Position numbers and translations under genes: made by a program. Under the pieces are notes generated by a model that saw only the letters and a program-made list of their open reading frames with translations, ran no database searches and had not been told where the DNA came from. 64,000 bases of DNA, from assembly GCF_041146795.1 (NCBI RefSeq), contig NC_135170.1:4020533-4084532 (forward strand). The letters run 5' to 3'. Shown piece by piece: positions 61,507 through 64,000 of the stretch (positions are counted from its first letter, which is position 1; each line of letters starts with the position of its first letter). Source of the stretch: Maylandia zebra (Eukaryota > Chordata > Actinopteri > Cichliformes > Cichlidae).

Positions 61507-62148
61507 TTATGGTACAATATAGTCTTTGTGCCAACGAGGCTTGTACTTGACGCGTGGCAGTCTTCTAGCAGTAGGTGAGCCAGTCTGGGTGTGGTGCAAC
61601 CTAGCAGTGTCAGCGTTCTTTTCAGTCACTGGGCGACAGCGTGCTAGATGAGTGGCATTCCAAATCTTCCCATCACTCAGCAAGAAGGCATTCGAGCCTG
61701 TGGCTTTTGTTACTGTTACAGGAGGGGTAAATCTGGGATGTCCTTTAGGGACATGGTGGGGTTTCCTTATCCTCACACTCTCTCCTGGTAGAAAAGAAGG
61801 TTTCCGTGCGTGACGCCTACCATCAGTGTAACGTTGCATTTTCAACTGATATTTCTGAACTGAGCGACGTGCAACGTCATCCAGTGGAGACACAGCAGGA
61901 GGCAAAGGGAGGACATCCAGTTTAAATCAAATCAAATCACTTTTATTGTCACATCACATGTGCAGGTACATTGGTACAGCACATGTGAGTGAAATTCTTG
62001 TGTGCGAGCTTCACAAGCAACAGAGTTGTGCAAAATACAATAATGTAAACAAGCAAAATACAAGAATGGCTACATCTGAAACTAATAAATATATGTACAA
62101 TATATAATAGTATATGCATTTCTGGATGTGTATACTAAATATTTTTCT

Positions 62149-62212
<64 letters not shown>

Positions 62213-64000
62213 ACATATTTTACAAATTAAATAGAGTAAACAATAAATAAAATATATAAAATAAATAAAATAAAATAAAGTACACATCTTCCTGCCATAC
62301 AGGAGTTCATAGGGAGCGAGGGAAGTAGTTGCATGCTGTGTTGCACGGTAAACTTGAAGCCAATCCAGCACAGTCGCCTTCCATGGTTTCGACTGCTGGA
62401 TTGCTGTCTGGATACAGGTGTGGAGAGCACGATGAAACCGTTCGATTGCTCCGTTTGAAGCTGAGTAGTAGACAGATGTTCTGCTGTGGGAGATGCCTCT
62501 ATCCTGGAGGAATGAGGTGAACATTACAGAGGTGAACTGTGTACCATTGTCAGTCACGATGTTCTCTGGGTTGCCATGACGACTAAAGACAGATGAGAGA
62601 AACTGAATGACATCATCAGTAGTAGCAGAAGGTGAAAAGGCAAGCTCAGGCCATTTGGAGTAGTAGTCAGTCAATGTTATGACATATCTACAAGCAGGTA
62701 TAGCAGTATCAAAAGGCCCAACAATGTCAAGACCAAATTTTTTCCACGGTCCATCAGGCAGTGGGACGGGTTGGAGAGGAGCAGGGTTAGTATGTGCAGT
62801 TTTGTCATTGGACTGACAGAGGAGGCATGAGGTTATGGCAGACTGAACTTGTGAGTCCATTTTTGGCCACCAGTAGAGGTCTTGTAGTCTTTGTTTTGTG
62901 CGCACAATCCCTTGATGACTTTCATGTGCCAGTGCAATCAGTTTAAGTCTCACTGAAAGTGGTGCAATGAGCCTTGAGCCTCTGAGAACATAATCACTTA
63001 GGGTTGAAAGTTCATTACGGATTTTGTAGTAAGGTGCAAGCGTGACATCAAGTGCTTTGATTGAGGCAGGCCAGTCGCTTTGTATTTGTGAACGCAAAGC
63101 AACCAGTTCAGGGCAAGTTGAACAGGCAGAGTCAAAGTCCGCAACAGGAAGAGAGGACATGGCAGCAGAAACTTGGGCTACCATTTCATGATCTGCATCT
63201 GATGTAGGATGGGAAGAAACAGGCAGGGGCAGGCGAGAGAGACAGTCAGCTGTATAGTTCTGAGAACCTGGGCGGTAAATAACATCATAGTCAAAACACA
63301 GGAGGCGGGCAGACCAGCGGGCGATGCGCATTCCAGCCCTATTAATCCCTTTGGTGCTCAGCAGTGTTGTCAGAGCTTGGTGGTCTGTCCGCAGAGTAAA
63401 ACGTCGGCCCCACAAATACGTTCTCCATTTCTCTGCAGCCCACACACAAGCATAAGCTTCTTTTTCAACAGTTGAGTACTTTTGTTCTGTTGCAGACAGT
63501 GTGCGGGAAGCAAACGCCACAGGTTTTTCTGTGGCATCAGGTTGCACTTGAGCAAATACAGCACCAAGCCCATAGTCACTTGCATCAGTAGAGATCACGA
63601 CACGCAAGGCAGGGTCAAACAGTGCCAGGAGTTTTTTTACTTCTTCAAAGCTCGCTTGTGCATCTAAAGTCCATGTGAAGGTGTTCTTGTCATTAGCACA
63701 GGCAGGCATAGGGGCTACAACAGTTGCAAAGTTTGGCAAGAACTTGGAGTACCATGACACCAAGCCCAGGAAGGATCTCAGAGCAACAGCATCAGATGGG
63801 GGAGGGGCTCTCAAAACAGCATCAATATGCTCCTCATCAGGAAGAATGCCATCAGCAGTGACAACATGACCTAGGAAGCGTAGCGATGTCTTCCTAAAAT
63901 GGCATTTGTTTTCGTTAAGCACAAGTCCAGCATCTTTGAGCTTCTGCAGGACAGTGCTAAGGTTTTGGTCATGCTCAGCTGCACTTTTACTGTAGACAAT
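61507..64000 (-). pseudogene. Gypsy pol (RT end, RNase H, integrase), interrupted
   Basis: On the minus strand, from the right edge: end of reverse transcriptase (KCHFRKTSLRFLGHVV), RT/RNase H joint (LRSFLGLVSWYSKFLPNF), RNase H (VVISTDASDYGLGAVFAQ, TLRTDHQALTTLL), the integrase HHCC zinc motif (HESHQG..., SCLLCQ) and the D,D,E core (GLDIVGPF, IVTDNGTQFTS, SNGAIERFHR). After YELLYGRKM the frame enters an inserted LINE tail (61,921-62,284). The integrase C-terminus resumes at 61,905-61,507 (HHVPKGHPRFTPPVTVTK). The insertion splits integrase, so this copy cannot make a complete pol. The frame is open to the right edge. Confidence 0.9.
61921..62284 (-). mobile_element. 5'-truncated LINE 3' UTR inserted in gypsy pol
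   Basis: Read on the minus strand, it matches the 3' UTR of the LINE at 45,344-48,955: AT-rich stretch, (CA)n tract (about 62,152-62,211), 'aatttcactcacatgtgctg' region, AATAAA and (GATTT)n tail. Only about 360 bp of the LINE 3' end is present. Confidence 0.9.

Larger units (their letters stand above)
58401..64000 (+). repeat. Tandem segmental duplication, copy 3 (continues beyond window)
   Basis: It starts at the same LINE/SINE junction. It matches copies 1 and 2 to 60,978, where a gypsy retrotransposon interrupts it. Any DNase and zinc-finger genes of this unit would lie beyond the right edge. Confidence 0.92.
60979..64000 (-). mobile_element. Ty3/Gypsy LTR retrotransposon, minus strand, partial in window
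   Basis: From left to right: 3' LTR (60,979-61,210), polypurine tract, untranslated stretch, and pol read leftwards. The preceding CTCAT (60,974-60,978) is one half of the target duplication. Gag, protease, the start of RT and the 5' LTR lie beyond the right edge. It occupies the same site as the solo LTR of copy 1. Confidence 0.92.

Overview
This window is genomic DNA of a ray-finned fish. Genes have introns with GT/AG splice sites. The protein-coding genes have clear vertebrate counterparts. The rest is dense in fish-type transposons: tRNA-derived SINEs, L2/Rex1-like and RTE/Rex3-like LINEs, hAT, CACTA-like and Tc1 DNA elements, and a Ty3/Gypsy retrotransposon. The repeats suggest a percomorph, possibly a cichlid, but I cannot name the species.

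Left part (1-13,000). A ghrelin/motilin-receptor-family GPCR lies on the minus strand. Three coding exons can be placed (5651-5783, 2925-3100, 730-1582), and its last exon or exons lie beyond the left edge. Its second extracellular loop carries an acidic, glycine-rich insertion of about 138 residues. The introns and the flank hold several short hAT elements, some with exact 8-bp target duplications, plus LINE, SINE and Tc1 relics. From 13,009 to 18,184 the plus strand carries a complete seven-exon eci1 gene (mitochondrial enoyl-CoA delta isomerase 1, 304 aa).

Right part (17,563-64,000). This is a recent head-to-tail triplication. The unit starts inside a SINE in the last intron of eci1. It contains eci1 exon 7, a DNase I-family gene (minus), a C2H2 zinc-finger gene (minus) and a broken LINE, and it ends inside the LINE reverse-transcriptase gene. 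Copy 1 is 17,563-32,901, copy 2 is 32,902-58,400, and copy 3 runs from 58,401 past the right edge. Copies 2 and 3 therefore begin with orphan eci1 last exons. The DNase gene (278 aa, all catalytic residues) is intact in copies 1 and 2, with one amino-acid difference. The zinc-finger gene has 8 fingers in copy 1 and 6 in copy 2, and the differences cluster at DNA-contacting positions.

The copies differ sharply in mobile DNA. At one site, copy 2 has no insertion, copy 1 has a solo LTR, and copy 3 has an LTR element that still retains its internal region. Copy 2 alone gained four insertions: a TTAA-flanked element, a polyA retroelement flanked by 576-bp direct repeats, a full-length LINE with an open 978-codon ORF, and a 3.2-kb CACTA-like transposon that carries spliced exons of a non-transposase gene. 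The convergent eci1/DNase order matches the human DNASE1L2-ECI1 arrangement. Because the copies are so similar, a haplotype-assembly artefact should be excluded by read depth.
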